Program-made: the position numbers and the translations under genes
Shown: piece by piece, positions 1 through 9,364 of the stretch
Layout of the letters: every line of letters begins with the position of its first letter
How positions within the stretch are numbered: position 1 is the first letter of the stretch
Notes under the pieces: model-generated
Told to the model about the DNA's origin: nothing
The model's database searches: none
What the model saw: only the letters and a program-made list of their open reading frames with translations
From: Planctomycetota bacterium
Lineage (GTDB): Bacteria > Planctomycetota > Brocadiia > SM23-32 > JAKLEA01
Assembly: GCA_022711755.1 (NCBI GenBank)
Contig: JAKLEA010000006.1
Coordinates: 62,001 to 126,000 of the forward strand
Length of the DNA stretch: 64,000 nt
Reading direction: 5' to 3'

Positions 1-311
1 CACGGGGCGACTTCCCTGCCCAGGGAAGTGTTCCCGAAAACCACAACACCGGGGCCTTGCGCCTTGACGATCTGGGCGATTGCCTTGGCGGCGGCCTGGG
101 AGGACGCTACGGCGGCGTCAGCCTGAACGACCTTCGCGACCTTCAGCATGGACGCGGCTGCGGCGTCGGCGTCGCCCTTTGCGGAAGCGACGACAGCGAT
201 GATCTCCGCTCCGGGGGCGATAACTGCGGCGGCTGTCAGAGCCTGCCGCACGGTCCTGCGGACGCCCTTGGCGTCAACTTCAATGTAGACGTATGCGCGA
301 TTGATGGCCAT
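1..311 (-). CDS. etfA: Electron transfer flavoprotein alpha subunit, N-terminal part (cut by window edge)
   Basis: The reverse strand reads MAINRAYVYIEVDAKGV and continues as an ETF alpha N-terminal (domain I) sequence without a stop to the window edge, about 103 residues. The ATG at 309-311 follows a strong GGAAGGAG site. The gene starts 20 nt after etfB and is the last visible gene of an acyl-CoA dehydrogenase-etfB-etfA operon. ETF alpha carries the FAD-binding domain in its C-terminal half, which is outside the window, so intactness cannot be judged. The partner gene and the domain I pattern make the identity secure. The protein accepts electrons from acyl-CoA dehydrogenases and passes them on towards the quinone pool. 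Confidence 0.93.
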   Translation of the reverse strand, partial: MAINRAYVYIEVDAKGVRRTVRQALTAAAVIAPGAEIIAVVASAKGDADAAAASMLKVAKVVQADAAVASSQAAAKAIAQIVKAQGPGVVVFGNTSLGREVAP

Positions 312-331
312 TGTTGTCTCCTTCCGGGCGC

Positions 332-1114
332 TTACAGGACCTTGGCCTCTTCCTTAAGGCGGCGAACCAGTTCCTTGACCGCTTCCTGCGGCGACCCGCC
401 GATGATTGCCGCTCCCTTGCGGGGGGCGGGGGTCGAAAGCCCGAGAACCTGCACGGCAGGCTTCAGGGCGGCCGCGGAAAGCCCGATGTCTCCAAGCCCG
501 TAAACCTGCACGGGCTTCTTTTTGGCCTTCATGATGTTGGGCAGCGTCGGGTAACGCGGCTCCGCAAGTCCCTTCTCAGCCGTCAGCACGGCGGGCAGCG
601 GAACCTCGATCGTTTCCTTGCCGGCGTCGGTCTCTCTCTCAACCTTTGCGGTCGTTCCGGAGACGCTCAGGGACGTGATGGCGTTGACCAACGGCAGCCC
701 CAGAAGTCCGGCCACCCGGGCGGGAACCTCGTAGGACTGGTCGTCCACGGCGGCCTTGCCGGCCAGCACGAGGTCGAACGGCACCTTCTTCATCGCCGCC
801 GCTATAACCTGCGCCGTGATCTGGCTGTCCGCCGTCTCAAGGCACGGGTCCCACACTCGGACCGCTTCGGCTGCGCCCATGGCCAGCGCGATGCGCATCG
901 TTTCAAGCGTCTTGTCCGATCCGACAGTCAGGATGCGGACAATGCCGCCGCCGGCCTCCTGCATTTGAATCGCCTTCTCGACTGCGTATTCGTCGTAGGG
1001 GCTGATTACATACTTGATCCCCTTGTCAACGATCTTTCCCTGCGCGTCGAGCTGGATTCGAGCTTCCGTCGTGAAGGTCTGCTTCACGAGAACAAGAATC
1101 TTCAGATCAGCCAT
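332..1114 (-). CDS. etfB: Electron transfer flavoprotein beta subunit
   Basis: A 260-residue protein, the usual length of ETF beta. It begins MADLKILVLVKQTFTTEARI and contains the family block SPYDEYAVEKAIQ (about residues 38-50) and the nucleotide-binding region LVLAGKAAVDDQSYEVPARVAG (residues 115-136; the family typically has G-x-Q/A-A-x-D-x-x-x-x-x-V). The C-terminus ends with the proline-rich segment that wraps around the alpha subunit. The start follows GAGGAAGAG on the reverse strand. It lies between the acyl-CoA dehydrogenase (43 nt upstream) and etfA (20 nt downstream). It pairs with EtfA to move electrons from acyl-CoA oxidation. Confidence 0.96.
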   Translation of the reverse strand: MADLKILVLVKQTFTTEARIQLDAQGKIVDKGIKYVISPYDEYAVEKAIQMQEAGGGIVRILTVGSDKTLETMRIALAMGAAEAVRVWDPCLETADSQITAQVIAAAMKKVPFDLVLAGKAAVDDQSYEVPARVAGLLGLPLVNAITSLSVSGTTAKVERETDAGKETIEVPLPAVLTAEKGLAEPRYPTLPNIMKAKKKPVQVYGLGDIGLSAAALKPAVQVLGLSTPAPRKGAAIIGGSPQEAVKELVRRLKEEAKVL

Positions 1115-1157
1115 TTCTCTTCCTCAAAACAATCGGGTTGTTCAATGGTTTCGCGTC

Positions 1158-2939
1158 CTACCAGATCGGCCAGACGCCTTCCCTGGCGATGACGGCGTCC
1201 GCGACTTTCCTGCGCAGTTCCAGCAGGTTCACCACCGCGAACGGGCAGACGGCGTTGAGGCCTTCCCTGACCGTGGCGATCTGGGACGGCGTCATGGCCG
1301 CGCGCACAACCTCCCACAGGGACTTGCTGCACACGCCTGCGGCGTAGTTGGCGTAAATCCTCAGCAGAGCGGCCAGGATTTCGTTCTCGCCATTCTTCGC
1401 CATGATCTTCTTTGTGCGAAGCAGCGCGCTTTCCGTCAGGTAGATTTCCATGGCCAGGTTGTGGAGGTTGCCGAGGTACTCCTCGCCCTCCATCATCTTG
1501 TCGAACGCCCCGGCGTACTTGCGGAACACCAGCCCCGCGCAATAGCCGTAGATGGTCTTCATCTTGGCGAGTTGTTCTTCAACGTCGCCCAGCGGGCCGC
1601 ACATGCAGCCGAAGTCCATGTTGGCGGTCTGGATGCGGAAGCGGGCGCGTTCCATGACCTCCATGAGGGGGATTTCTCCCTTGGCGGCCGCGCGGAAGGG
1701 CATTCCGCCGCCGACAAGGCGGCAAACCTCGTTCGTGCCCTCGTAAATGCGCGAGATGCGCGCGTCGCGGTAGGCGCGCTCCATCGGGTATTCGCTCGTG
1801 TATCCATACCCGCCCATGATCTGCAGGCAGGCGTCCACGATGTAGTCGTTGTGCTCGCTCTGCGCGACCTTCTCCAGCGCGGCCTCCACGGCCAGCTCCG
1901 CCAGTCCCTTGCCCGGCTCCATCTCGCCGCTGTGGATGCCGTGCATGATGTAGCCGATGAAGCCCGCCGTGCGCCATGTCGAGCTTTCGCCGGCGTAGAT
2001 TCGCGCGGAAATTTCGCCCAGCATTTCCTTTATCAGCGGGAACTTGATGATCTGCTGTCCGAACTGGACGCGCTCAAGGCCGTACTTCACGGCAACCTGC
2101 ATGGCATACTTGGATCCGCCGACCAGCCCCAGGCCCAGCTTCGTGCGCCCGATGTTCAGAATGCCCAGCGCAATCTTGCCGCCCTCGCCGATCTCGCCGA
2201 TCATGTTCGAGGCCGGAACCTTCAGGTCCGTCATGATGATCTGCGTCGTGCTGGAGCCTTTGATTCCCAGCTTGTGCTCTTCCGGCCCCCGGGCGAATCC
2301 CGCCATGTCCGGCGTCACCAGGAAGGCCGTCAGCTTGCCGTTCACCTGCGCAAAGATGGTGTAGCAGTCCGCAAAGCCGCCATTTGTTATAAACTGCTTG
2401 GTTCCGTTGATTATGTAACTCTGCCCGTCTTCAGTCAGCACTGCTTTGGACTTGGCGCTCAGGGCGTCGCATCCGCAGCCCGGCTCGGTAAGGCAGAAAG
2501 CGGCGATCATCTCGGCGGTGGCCAGCTTGGGAACGTACTTCTCCTTCATCTCGTCCGGGCCGAAAAGCATGATCGGATACATGCCGATGCCCAGGTGCGC
2601 GCCGCAGGCCACGCCGAACGCCCCGACCATGCCGGAAGCCTCGCCGAGACCGGCGGAATTCTTCATTGACAGTCCCAGCCCGCCATACTGCTCCGGAACG
2701 TCGGCCATAAAGACGCCCAGCTCGCCCGCCTGCTTTAGCAGGCCGACGGTCACATCGAAGTTCTGCGCGTCAATCTCGTCCATTTTCGGGACGACCTCAT
2801 TCTCGAAGAAGCTGACGACGGTATCGGTCATCGCCCGATCGTCATCGGTCATGTCTTCGCGAGTGTGGATGTCTTCCGGGCAGGTGTCCCCGACCAGAAA
2901 CCAACAGCCCTTCGGTTCAGTCTCCGTTTTTTCTGACAT
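1158..2939 (-). CDS. Acyl-CoA dehydrogenase, long C-terminal extension (VLCAD/ACAD9-like)
   Basis: 593 residues, longer than the about 380 of a simple acyl-CoA dehydrogenase. The extra 160-170 C-terminal residues resemble the very-long-chain ACAD layout. It has the FAD and substrate signature AFCLTEPGCGCDA near residue 150 and the second signature with IYEGTNEV; Glu400 in YEGT matches the catalytic base position of medium-chain enzymes. It oxidises acyl-CoA to enoyl-CoA and passes electrons to ETF, whose two genes lie directly downstream. The first 25 residues are a poorly conserved leader with Cys residues and no signal peptide. Substrate chain length cannot be read from sequence. The ATG at 2937-2939 follows GAGAGGACC. 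Confidence 0.94.
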   Translation of the reverse strand: MSEKTETEPKGCWFLVGDTCPEDIHTREDMTDDDRAMTDTVVSFFENEVVPKMDEIDAQNFDVTVGLLKQAGELGVFMADVPEQYGGLGLSMKNSAGLGEASGMVGAFGVACGAHLGIGMYPIMLFGPDEMKEKYVPKLATAEMIAAFCLTEPGCGCDALSAKSKAVLTEDGQSYIINGTKQFITNGGFADCYTIFAQVNGKLTAFLVTPDMAGFARGPEEHKLGIKGSSTTQIIMTDLKVPASNMIGEIGEGGKIALGILNIGRTKLGLGLVGGSKYAMQVAVKYGLERVQFGQQIIKFPLIKEMLGEISARIYAGESSTWRTAGFIGYIMHGIHSGEMEPGKGLAELAVEAALEKVAQSEHNDYIVDACLQIMGGYGYTSEYPMERAYRDARISRIYEGTNEVCRLVGGGMPFRAAAKGEIPLMEVMERARFRIQTANMDFGCMCGPLGDVEEQLAKMKTIYGYCAGLVFRKYAGAFDKMMEGEEYLGNLHNLAMEIYLTESALLRTKKIMAKNGENEILAALLRIYANYAAGVCSKSLWEVVRAAMTPSQIATVREGLNAVCPFAVVNLLELRRKVADAVIAREGVWPIW

Positions 2940-3229
2940 GTCTCAGGTCCTCTCGTAAATCCAAAAGGTGCTCCGTAATTGCGGTCTGACCGGCAACATC
3001 CTCCCCGGGACAACCGCATTAAACGATTACGCGAATTGGACGTCCCCACTTTAAGCAAATCCGGTAGCTTAGCGAAACGCCCTGCGGCGGTCAAGAAGAA
3101 ATGGGCGGCTTTTTTTTGGCGTCTGCGCCCCATGTTTTTCCTTTGACGCCCGCCGAACGCCTAATCTCTAATAAGGGGCATCCCGACCACGGCCATGAAA
3201 CCCCATTGAGCAGAAAGGCATGCCGCAGA

Positions 3230-5431
3230 ATGAGCGATACGCAGTCCCCCCGGACGGAACAAGCGCCCCGGCGTCTCATCGCCGCCCTGTTCCTCATGGC
3301 CCTGGGTTACGCGCTGCTGTCCGTCTGCCTCTTCCGTATCCTCTCCTTTGAAACAACCAATACAGCGTTCTTTCTTCTGTACGTCAGCGTCGGCATGCCC
3401 GTAGGAGCCTTCTGGGCCAGGCAGTCCGTGAAGAACCCGGCTTCGGCCCTGGGAAGCTCCATCCTGCACATGATCGCCTTCGCCGCGCTGATGCCGCTCA
3501 TGCCGCTGTTCATGTTCCGGCATTCGCGCGACATCACTCAGAGCCTTCTCATCCGCGAGGTCAGGCTCTGGGAGTTCTTCCCCGAAATCGCGTATATGGT
3601 CCTGCTGACGGGACCATTTTTCGCGCTCTGGGGGAGGGCGGAGTTCCTGGGCTACGAAACGGCCATCCGTTCCAACCGCGCGCGCCGAAGCTTTTACCTG
3701 ATCTTTATATGGGCCATGGCTGCGGCCCTCGTGATCGGCAACTACTGGCTGCCCGCCTTTGGATGGCTCAGGACCGTCGGGCTTGCCCCGATCATCGGTG
3801 TCGCCGCCAGGGACATGCTTCGACCGGGCGCGCCTTCCCGCCAGAAACGGATCATCCCGTTCATCGGAGCGGCGATCTTCTGGGTAATTATTGGCGAGGC
3901 GGAGACCCCATTCGTGAGGATGGTCTGCGCGCGGAGCGCCGCCCAGGCAGTCAATATTCTCGAAACCGGAAGCGACAAACCGGCATCAGGCAACCCCCGC
4001 TTCCTCAAGCACCGTTGGGGGAGATACTGCCACACCCTTTACGAACAGCATTCCGACGGTCGCAACGTGACGTGCCTCTACAACGGCTCCCCGATGTGGC
4101 ACACAATCACGGACGGCAACTATATCTACGATTTTGAGAAGGCAGTCTTCAGCCTGATCAAGCCGGGAGCGGATGTCTGCATCATCGGCTCCGGCGGCGG
4201 CAAGCAAGTGAGCATGGCCCTTGAGCGCAACCCGCGAGAGGTTGTCGCAATTGACGTGATTCCGGAAATCTTCGATGACCTGAAGGGCGACCTGGCGTGG
4301 ACGAACAATCGCGCGTACCTTGACCCGAGGGTCAAAACAGTCGCCATGGACGGGCGGCAGTACCTGGCGACCTGCGGGCGGAAATTCGACTTCATCCTGG
4401 CCCCGCACACTGAATCTGTCACCGCAATAATGAAAATCCTCTTCGAGCCTGGTCACCAGTTGCACACTGTCGAGGGCTTCGAGGCGGCCAAGAAATGCCT
4501 CAAGCCTGACGGCGTCTTTGCGATCTTCAAGCTGCTGGACAAGCATGAGAAACTCTTCAATTCCTACTCCAGGACGCTGAAGGAAGCCGGTTTCAGCGTC
4601 GCCGGCTGGACCCTGGCCGCCCCGCCTCAGCCGATGAACTGGATAGTGATCCTTGCATCCCCGGAACGCCGCGTCTATGACATCGAAAAGCAGGGAATGG
4701 AATACTTTGCCGCAAGGGGATGGCGATACGTTGATTTCGACGTCGCGCCGCCCGGCGGAGATGTGATCCATGATGATTCCCCGTGGCGACTCGGCCTGCT
4801 CGGCCTGTTCCTGACCGCTGACGCCCGCAGCGACGCGATCATCTGCATCGTAGGCCCATGCCTGCTGGCGTTCGGAGCGGCGCTGGCGCTCGGCATGAGG
4901 AAGCTCCGTCCGGGCGAAAGCCGGCTGCGCGTCATCCTTTTCCTGCTTGCCGGGGCGGCAGTAGGCGTCAACGCCGTATACGTCGAGAACGCGATCATCT
5001 TCTGGCTTGTGCGGAACATGCTCAATCCAATGTCGGCGTTTTTCGCCGGGGCGTGCGTTTTTCTTGCGCTCTGGGGATTGTCGAGCCTGGGATTGAATAA
5101 GTGGCATATCGTCGCGGCGGCGGGGATTGCCGGAATGGGCGGAATTCTGCTGCTGCCGGGCAGGTGGGACAGCGCGGGCGGGGGAATCTGCCTGCTGCTA
5201 ATGACGCTCGGCGGCGGGCTTCTGTTCCCGCTCCTCGGCATCACATTCAAGGAACGATTGCTTGACCTTTTCGTGACGGACGCGCTTGGCGGCTTGGCTG
5301 GCGGGCTTATGGGCATATGGCTGCCGGTTGCTTTCGGCTTTGTTCCATATTATAATATACTGCCGTTGGTCTGGATTGTGGCGCTCGTTCTTGCGGCGTT
5401 GGCGGTCGGAGGCGCGCGCAGGGCGGGCTGA
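3230..5431 (+). CDS. Polytopic membrane protein with spermidine-synthase-like (SAM-fold) domain
   Basis: From the ATG at 3230 the protein has 733 residues. About seven hydrophobic segments fill residues 20-220. A soluble Rossmann-type domain follows (about residues 250-480) with the glycine motif CIIGSGGGKQVSMAL, an acidic AIDVIPEIF strand end and the FDFILAPHTES region. A second block of seven or so membrane segments occupies residues 520-733. This TM-spermidine synthase-like domain-TM layout is known in bacteria, but its substrate is not, and true aminopropyl transfer is not implied. An earlier start at 3101 would add 43 polar residues without a good ribosome site. The SGNH hydrolase starts 35 nt downstream, so the two are probably co-transcribed. 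Confidence 0.82.
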   Translation: MSDTQSPRTEQAPRRLIAALFLMALGYALLSVCLFRILSFETTNTAFFLLYVSVGMPVGAFWARQSVKNPASALGSSILHMIAFAALMPLMPLFMFRHSRDITQSLLIREVRLWEFFPEIAYMVLLTGPFFALWGRAEFLGYETAIRSNRARRSFYLIFIWAMAAALVIGNYWLPAFGWLRTVGLAPIIGVAARDMLRPGAPSRQKRIIPFIGAAIFWVIIGEAETPFVRMVCARSAAQAVNILETGSDKPASGNPRFLKHRWGRYCHTLYEQHSDGRNVTCLYNGSPMWHTITDGNYIYDFEKAVFSLIKPGADVCIIGSGGGKQVSMALERNPREVVAIDVIPEIFDDLKGDLAWTNNRAYLDPRVKTVAMDGRQYLATCGRKFDFILAPHTESVTAIMKILFEPGHQLHTVEGFEAAKKCLKPDGVFAIFKLLDKHEKLFNSYSRTLKEAGFSVAGWTLAAPPQPMNWIVILASPERRVYDIEKQGMEYFAARGWRYVDFDVAPPGGDVIHDDSPWRLGLLGLFLTADARSDAIICIVGPCLLAFGAALALGMRKLRPGESRLRVILFLLAGAAVGVNAVYVENAIIFWLVRNMLNPMSAFFAGACVFLALWGLSSLGLNKWHIVAAAGIAGMGGILLLPGRWDSAGGGICLLLMTLGGGLLFPLLGITFKERLLDLFVTDALGGLAGGLMGIWLPVAFGFVPYYNILPLVWIVALVLAALAVGGARRAG

Positions 5432-5465
5432 CATCCGGCGGAAACCACGCGCGGGGGGCCGGGCA

Positions 5466-6827
5466 GTGGAATCCTCAGCGGAAAGCCGGGGGGAAGGCGC
5501 CTTTGCGCCCCGGGAAACTCCCGTCGCTCGTCCCGGACGGCGCGAAGCCTTTTGCCTCGCCATTGCGGCAGCGCCGGCGGTTGCTCATTGCGCCGCCATG
5601 GCTTTATCCCTGTCCGGAGAGGGAATGCTTCACTTCGGCAAGGCCGACCTTTTCGCCTTGATCGCCTTCGCCGCTTACCTCATGGCATTCGTCTGCGCCG
5701 TCCGCAATCCCGCCCTTCTGAAGAAATTCGTCCTTGCCGCGTATGCCGTTCTTGCCGCCGTCGGCATGTGCGAAATTGCCCTCAGAACCCTTGCAACCGC
5801 TCCTTCCGGACTGCCCATGAAGCCCGGAAAGGTCGTCTCGACGGCGGCGGACACAATGCCCGGCATCAGCGGCAGGATCGAATTCTCGGTCAACAGTCTG
5901 GGGCTTCGCGGACCGGAAACCGACCTGTCGAGAACAAGAATCAACGTCCTTTGCGTCGGCGGCAGCACGACGGAATGCCGCTACGTCACCGACGAGATGA
6001 CCTGGCCCTGGCTGCTCCAGACTCGCCTTGCAGACCGCGCCGCGCGCCGCGTCTTCGTCGGCAATTCGGGCAAGAGCGGACACTTCACCGCGCATCATCT
6101 TTACCTGCTGGAGAATTACGCCCCTGCCGGGCGCTTCGACTGGGTGATCGTCCTCTGCGGCATGAACGACATGGGCGCATTCCTGGCAGGCGATCATGCC
6201 GAGCGGCTCAGATGGGTTCCGGATGAGACGCTTTCCGGCAGGCGGCGATACGCGGCCTACTACCACAAAACCGCGCTGGGACGGGCGCTGCGGGAATGCG
6301 CCATGAACCTGTTTTATCCCGTCGAGGCCATAGAGGAGGACCCCGAGGGGCGCATGTACGCCGGCCTCAGGCTCTGCCGGCAGCGGGCATTGCGGGAGAC
6401 TCCGCATCGCCCCATCCCGCCGGGGCTTGACGCCGCGTTGGACGCTTATCGCTCAAATCTGAAATCAATCGGGCAGTTGTGCAGGGAGCGAAAGCAGAAT
6501 ATCCTGTTCATGACGCAGCCCGCGATTTACCGCTCGGACCTTCCGGCGGAACTCCAGCGCCTGCTCTGGCAGGGCTGCACGGGCAAGGCTTACGATGTCG
6601 CAACGCTTGCGCGGACGCTGGATGCCTACAACCGCGCCATGAAGGAAACATGCGCGGCGGAAGGTTTCGACTGCCTTGACCTTGATGCTCTGATGCCGAA
6701 GGACGCGACCGCGTTTTACGACGACTGCCATCTCAACATCGCCGGCTGTGAAAAGACAGCGGCGGCGATTCATGAGCATATCGAAAACCGGCTCGCGGAC
6801 GGGTGCAGGCTCAGGGCCGGGCGATAA
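5466..6827 (+). CDS. Membrane-anchored SGNH/GDSL-type hydrolase
   Basis: Predicted 453 residues from a GTG at 5466, which follows a GGGGGG run 35 nt after the previous stop. A later ATG at 5598 is the main alternative. Three hydrophobic helices lie in the first 110 residues. The soluble part then shows the SGNH blocks: GGSTTE (block I, nucleophile Ser), a Gly in GNSGKSGH (block II), GMNDM (block III, Asn) and DDCHLN near the end (block V, Asp-x-x-His). Such proteins often act as esterases or acyltransferases on envelope glycans outside the membrane; that role is inferred. It sits between the spermidine-synthase-like membrane protein and a DegT aminotransferase, which fits glycan modification. 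Confidence 0.8.
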   Translation: MESSAESRGEGAFAPRETPVARPGRREAFCLAIAAAPAVAHCAAMALSLSGEGMLHFGKADLFALIAFAAYLMAFVCAVRNPALLKKFVLAAYAVLAAVGMCEIALRTLATAPSGLPMKPGKVVSTAADTMPGISGRIEFSVNSLGLRGPETDLSRTRINVLCVGGSTTECRYVTDEMTWPWLLQTRLADRAARRVFVGNSGKSGHFTAHHLYLLENYAPAGRFDWVIVLCGMNDMGAFLAGDHAERLRWVPDETLSGRRRYAAYYHKTALGRALRECAMNLFYPVEAIEEDPEGRMYAGLRLCRQRALRETPHRPIPPGLDAALDAYRSNLKSIGQLCRERKQNILFMTQPAIYRSDLPAELQRLLWQGCTGKAYDVATLARTLDAYNRAMKETCAAEGFDCLDLDALMPKDATAFYDDCHLNIAGCEKTAAAIHEHIENRLADGCRLRAGR

Positions 6828-6873
6828 CGCGTAAGACATCCACCCCGGAAAACCAACGCCCGGAGGAACACGC

Positions 6874-8109
6874 ATGGCTAAAGAACACGCAAAATTCGGC
6901 GCGGCCGCATACAAAAAAGAAACGGACAAACTACCCGGCGTCTTCCCCCGCGAGATGGGGCCGAAGACGATGGAATACCTGCGCGAGATCGTCGAGTCCG
7001 GCCTGACATCAAATATCATATCGAGATTCGAGGCCGAGCTTGCCCGGATGCACGGACGCCGCTTCTGCATCGGCGCGCCCGGCTGCACACAGGCGCTCTT
7101 TGCGACGATGCTGGGCATGGACTTCGAACCGGGCGACGAGATCATCGCCAGCCCCATCGGGGACTACGGCTGCACCGCCGGAATGCACTTCTGCAACTAT
7201 GTCCCGGTCTTCGCCGATGCGGAACCGGGCACGGCGCTAATCAGCGCGCGCACCATCGAACCCCTGATCACCGACCGCACGCGGGCAATCCTCTGCGTCC
7301 ACATGCTGGGCCTGCCGTGCGACATGGACCCGATCATCGCGCTGGCCCGTAGGCACAATCTCGTCATCATCGAGGACGTCTGCCAGGCCATCCTCTCGAC
7401 CTATAAGGGGCGGCTTGCGGGAACGATGGGGGACGTCGCGTGCTTCAGTTTCGACTCGGAGAAGACCTGCCCGGGAGACGTGGGCGGGGCGACCATAACA
7501 GACGACGAGGCGCTGCGCGAGCGAATCTACAACCGCGCAATCGCGCGCGGGGCATACATGGAGCCGGGATTCGGGCGCGTCCACAGCTTCCAGGGATTCG
7601 CCACGCGGATGCCGCTCTGCTCGGCGGCGACCGTGCTGGCGAATCTGGAACTGCTCCCCGATCACGTCGCGCGGCGGCGCAGAACGGCGACCATGCTTGA
7701 CGACCTGCTGCGCGAGATTCCTGGCATCATCCCTTACGAAGTCCCCGCCGACAGGACGCACCACTACTGGATGTACGGCTTCAGCATTGATCCGGCGCAG
7801 TTCAGATGCTCGGCGGACGAATTCGCCGCGCAGGTTGATTCGGAGGGCATAGCCGGCGCGGGCGTGGCGCGATACTATCTCCTGCCGGCCTCGATCAGCT
7901 TCCTGCGGGAGAACGTGGAAAGCGGGCGATATCCGTTTTGCTGCCCGCCGTCGTCGAGAACCTGGGATTACACGGCGGACTCGTGCCCGAACGCGCGCGA
8001 CTTCCTTGAGACGTGGATACGCTGGACGTGGACGGAGAAGTATGAGGAACGCCACGTCGGCATCATGCGCGATATAATAGGGCGAGTGGCGGAGAGGAAT
8101 AGGGCCTAA
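6874..8109 (+). CDS. DegT/DnrJ/EryC1/StrS-family PLP aminotransferase
   Basis: 411 residues, typical for sugar aminotransferases of this family. The PLP-binding aspartate is Asp168 in VIIEDVCQA and the Schiff-base lysine is Lys197 in SFDSEKTCPGDVGGA, the family pattern S-F-x-x-x-K-x-x-x-x-G-x-x-G-G-A. The N-terminal half holds the substrate loop LTSNIISRFEAELARMHGRRF. It transfers an amino group to a keto-sugar, as in making amino sugars for surface glycans or secondary metabolites; the exact sugar is unknown. A GGAGG site precedes the ATG at 6874. The gene is 46 nt downstream of the SGNH hydrolase, so a shared role in a decorated glycan is plausible but inferred. Confidence 0.92.
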   Translation: MAKEHAKFGAAAYKKETDKLPGVFPREMGPKTMEYLREIVESGLTSNIISRFEAELARMHGRRFCIGAPGCTQALFATMLGMDFEPGDEIIASPIGDYGCTAGMHFCNYVPVFADAEPGTALISARTIEPLITDRTRAILCVHMLGLPCDMDPIIALARRHNLVIIEDVCQAILSTYKGRLAGTMGDVACFSFDSEKTCPGDVGGATITDDEALRERIYNRAIARGAYMEPGFGRVHSFQGFATRMPLCSAATVLANLELLPDHVARRRRTATMLDDLLREIPGIIPYEVPADRTHHYWMYGFSIDPAQFRCSADEFAAQVDSEGIAGAGVARYYLLPASISFLRENVESGRYPFCCPPSSRTWDYTADSCPNARDFLETWIRWTWTEKYEERHVGIMRDIIGRVAERNRA

Positions 8110-8212
8110 GCGGCAATGCGGAAAGAGATGAGTATGGCGTCCACAGAATCCAGGACAAGCCCTTTGATTGGCCTTCGGTGGAGTGATAAGATCACGGGGA
8201 AGGAGGAGTTGT

Positions 8213-9364
8213 TTGGTCGCACATGTTAACATCCAACGCGACCTGCTTCGTTGGGCTCGGGAAAGGGCGGGCCGAACGATGGGAGAGGTATGTAGCCGCT
8301 TCCCGAAGTTCGAGGTATGGGAACATGGCGACGCCATGCCGACGCTGAAGCAACTTGAGGCGGTCGCAAAGTTTCTTACTGTCCCATTGGGGTATCTCTT
8401 CCTTCCCGAGCCGCCCGAAGAGCGGATTCCCGTGCCCGATCTCCGCACGGTCAGCGGCGGCTCCCCGGGGCGTCCCAGCCCCGATCTGTTGGACACGATC
8501 CACGCGATGCAGAGGCGGCAGGCGTGGCTTCGTGAGGACCTGATCCAATGCGATGCCGAGCCTCTTGTCTTCGTGGGGATCGCCCATCTGACGGAGGACC
8601 CGGAAGGCGCGGGACGCGAGATGCGGCGCATGGTAGGGATGGGCGTTGACTGGGCCGCAACCGTTCACACATGGCAGGAAGCAGTCGGCAAACTGAGGCG
8701 TGCCATAGAGCAGCTCGGAGTAATGGCGGTGATAAACGGGGTCGTGGGTAACAACACGCACCGTAGGCTGGACGTTGACGAGTTCCGCGGCTTCACGCTT
8801 AGCGACAAGTATGCCCCCCTGATCTTCGTCAACGGGGCCGACTCGAAGTCGGCGCAGATGTTCACGCTGGCCCACGAGCTGGCGCACGTCTGGCTGGGTG
8901 AAAGCGCGCTGACGGATACAAATCCGACATCCCGGCCTTCGCAGAAGGTCGAGAGGTGGTGCGACAAGGCGGCGGCGGAGTTCCTGGTCCCGGCGCGGGA
9001 ACTGAAGGGATGCTGGCCCGGCATCAGGAATGAAGACGATCCCTTCGAGAGCATCGCCCGGCGTTTCAAAGTCAGTCCCATTGTGGCGGGACGCCGCGCG
9101 ATGGACCTCGGTCTGGTTGGCCGGGAGGAGTTCTTCGATTTCTACCGGGACTACACTGAGCGGGAACGGACGCTACGTTCCTCTGTAGGCGGAGGCGATT
9201 TCTACAACAACCAGAACACGCGAGTTGGCGAGATGTTTGCCACGCAGATCATCCGCGCAGCGAAGGCGGGCCGTGTGAGCTTCAAGGAGGCCTACGACCT
9301 TACCGATCTGCACGGTGGGGCTTTTCAGGAGTATTCTCGTCGTCTGGGGGTCTATCTGCCGTGA
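8213..9364 (+). CDS. XRE-type HTH plus ImmA/IrrE metallopeptidase (probable antitoxin or regulator)
   Basis: The start chosen is the TTG at 8213, because AAGGAGGAG ends 5 nt before it; this gives 383 residues. Residues 5-60 look like a helix-turn-helix of the XRE type. The zinc protease motif HELAH is at 221-225, followed by the downstream Glu/Asp region ERWCDKAAAEFLVP common to ImmA/IrrE proteins. Its stop overlaps the next start as GTGA, so the two genes are translationally coupled. XRE-ImmA proteins are often paired with a toxin as its repressor or antitoxin. The pair lies directly before an hsdR remnant, so it was probably part of a restriction or defence locus. Confidence 0.88.
   Translation: MVAHVNIQRDLLRWARERAGRTMGEVCSRFPKFEVWEHGDAMPTLKQLEAVAKFLTVPLGYLFLPEPPEERIPVPDLRTVSGGSPGRPSPDLLDTIHAMQRRQAWLREDLIQCDAEPLVFVGIAHLTEDPEGAGREMRRMVGMGVDWAATVHTWQEAVGKLRRAIEQLGVMAVINGVVGNNTHRRLDVDEFRGFTLSDKYAPLIFVNGADSKSAQMFTLAHELAHVWLGESALTDTNPTSRPSQKVERWCDKAAAEFLVPARELKGCWPGIRNEDDPFESIARRFKVSPIVAGRRAMDLGLVGREEFFDFYRDYTERERTLRSSVGGGDFYNNQNTRVGEMFATQIIRAAKAGRVSFKEAYDLTDLHGGAFQEYSRRLGVYLP

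Noticed and set aside
1014..2669. Long plus-strand frame opposite the acyl-CoA dehydrogenase
   Set aside because: It mirrors the codon pattern of the true gene, has Arg/Ala/His-rich composition and no family resemblance.
3986..5107. 373-codon minus-strand frame inside the spermidine-synthase-like gene
   Set aside because: Antisense shadow of a GC-rich gene without recognisable motifs.
5340..5360. AT-rich palindromic TATTATAATATA-like box as a promoter
   Set aside because: It lies inside the coding end of the membrane protein and has no -35 partner at a good distance.
8116..8229. A 37-codon frame before the ImmA gene with a weak ribosome site
   Set aside because: No family resemblance; it overlaps the ImmA ribosome site and start, so it is probably chance.
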